NCBI GenBank assembly: GCA_964438975.1
Contig: CAYTMU010000051.1
Coordinates: 1 to 24,849 of the forward strand
DNA: 24,849 nucleotides
DNA from: Chryseosolibacter sp964438975
GTDB taxonomy: Bacteria; Bacteroidota; Bacteroidia; Cytophagales; Cyclobacteriaceae
Reading direction: 5' to 3'
Shown here: one piece after another, positions 24,826 through 24,849 of the stretch
Numbering within the stretch: position 1 is the first letter of the stretch
How the letters are laid out: the number at the start of each line of letters is the position of its first letter
Translations under genes and position numbers: made by a program
Notes under the pieces: model-generated
The model's input: the letters and a program-made list of their open reading frames with translations, nothing else
What the model was told of the DNA's origin: nothing
The model's database searches: none

Positions 24826-24837
24826 ATTGTTAACAAT
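24826..24837. promoter_or_regulatory. Perfect 12-bp palindrome upstream of the response regulator promoter
   Basis: ATTGTTAACAAT is fully self-complementary and lies about 35 bp upstream of the -7 element, near where an activator or autoregulator would bind. It could be an operator, or part of the promoter of a gene outside the window. Its role is unproven. Confidence 0.35.
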
Positions 24838-24849
24838 TACTTAATGAGT

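Overview
The window looks like chromosomal DNA from a Bacteroidota bacterium, most likely a Cytophagales-type member. The evidence is a SusC/SusD pair with lipoprotein glycanases, a SusR-like membrane regulator, the gene order rplM-rpsI-rpsB-tsf, promoters of the Bacteroidota type (-33 TTG / -7 TAnnTTTG), genes without clear Shine-Dalgarno sequences, and a PhoB/PhoR-like pair next to a pseudouridine synthase. Nearly all genes lie on the minus strand; only the 88-residue helical protein and the aldehyde dehydrogenase lie on plus. No gap between genes exceeds about 210 bp. I saw no rRNA, tRNA, CRISPR array or insertion sequence.

Region 1 (1-296) holds the start of a minus-strand gene that runs off the left edge (Rpn/transposase-like family) and a long imperfect inverted repeat just downstream of the sugar operon. 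Region 2 (297-15233) is one polysaccharide utilization locus (PUL). Read in transcription order (right to left) it is: SusR-like sensor/regulator, SusC transporter, SusD binding lipoprotein, GH66 dextranase lipoprotein, SusE/SusF-type glycan-binding lipoprotein with three tandem binding repeats, a large six-hairpin glycosidase lipoprotein with a C-terminal carbohydrate-binding module, and a GH31 alpha-glucosidase. The simplest reading is use of dextran or another alpha-1,6-glucan. The surface GH66 enzyme cuts the polymer, SusC/SusD and the SusE-like protein capture and import oligosaccharides, and exo-acting enzymes release glucose. A membrane-spanning regulator would sense the oligosaccharides and switch on the operon. 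The 194-bp regulator-susC gap carries a candidate promoter, a 10-bp direct repeat and an inverted repeat.

Region 3 (15294-16760) holds a DUF502 membrane protein, cytidylate kinase and a previously easy-to-miss 47-residue lipoprotein whose stop overlaps the cmk start. Region 4 (16945-18610, plus strand) holds a small charged helical protein and a succinate-semialdehyde-type dehydrogenase. It converges on a GIN-domain (DUF2807) lipoprotein at 18707-19420, with a hairpin between them.

Region 5 (19552-22128) is the translation operon rplM-rpsI-rpsB, with a near-consensus promoter, and tsf behind a strong intrinsic terminator. Region 6 (22266-24768) is a response regulator, a histidine kinase with almost no periplasmic part, and an RluA-family pseudouridine synthase overlapping the kinase by 4 bp. 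A promoter and a 12-bp palindrome lie at its head, at the right edge of the window.
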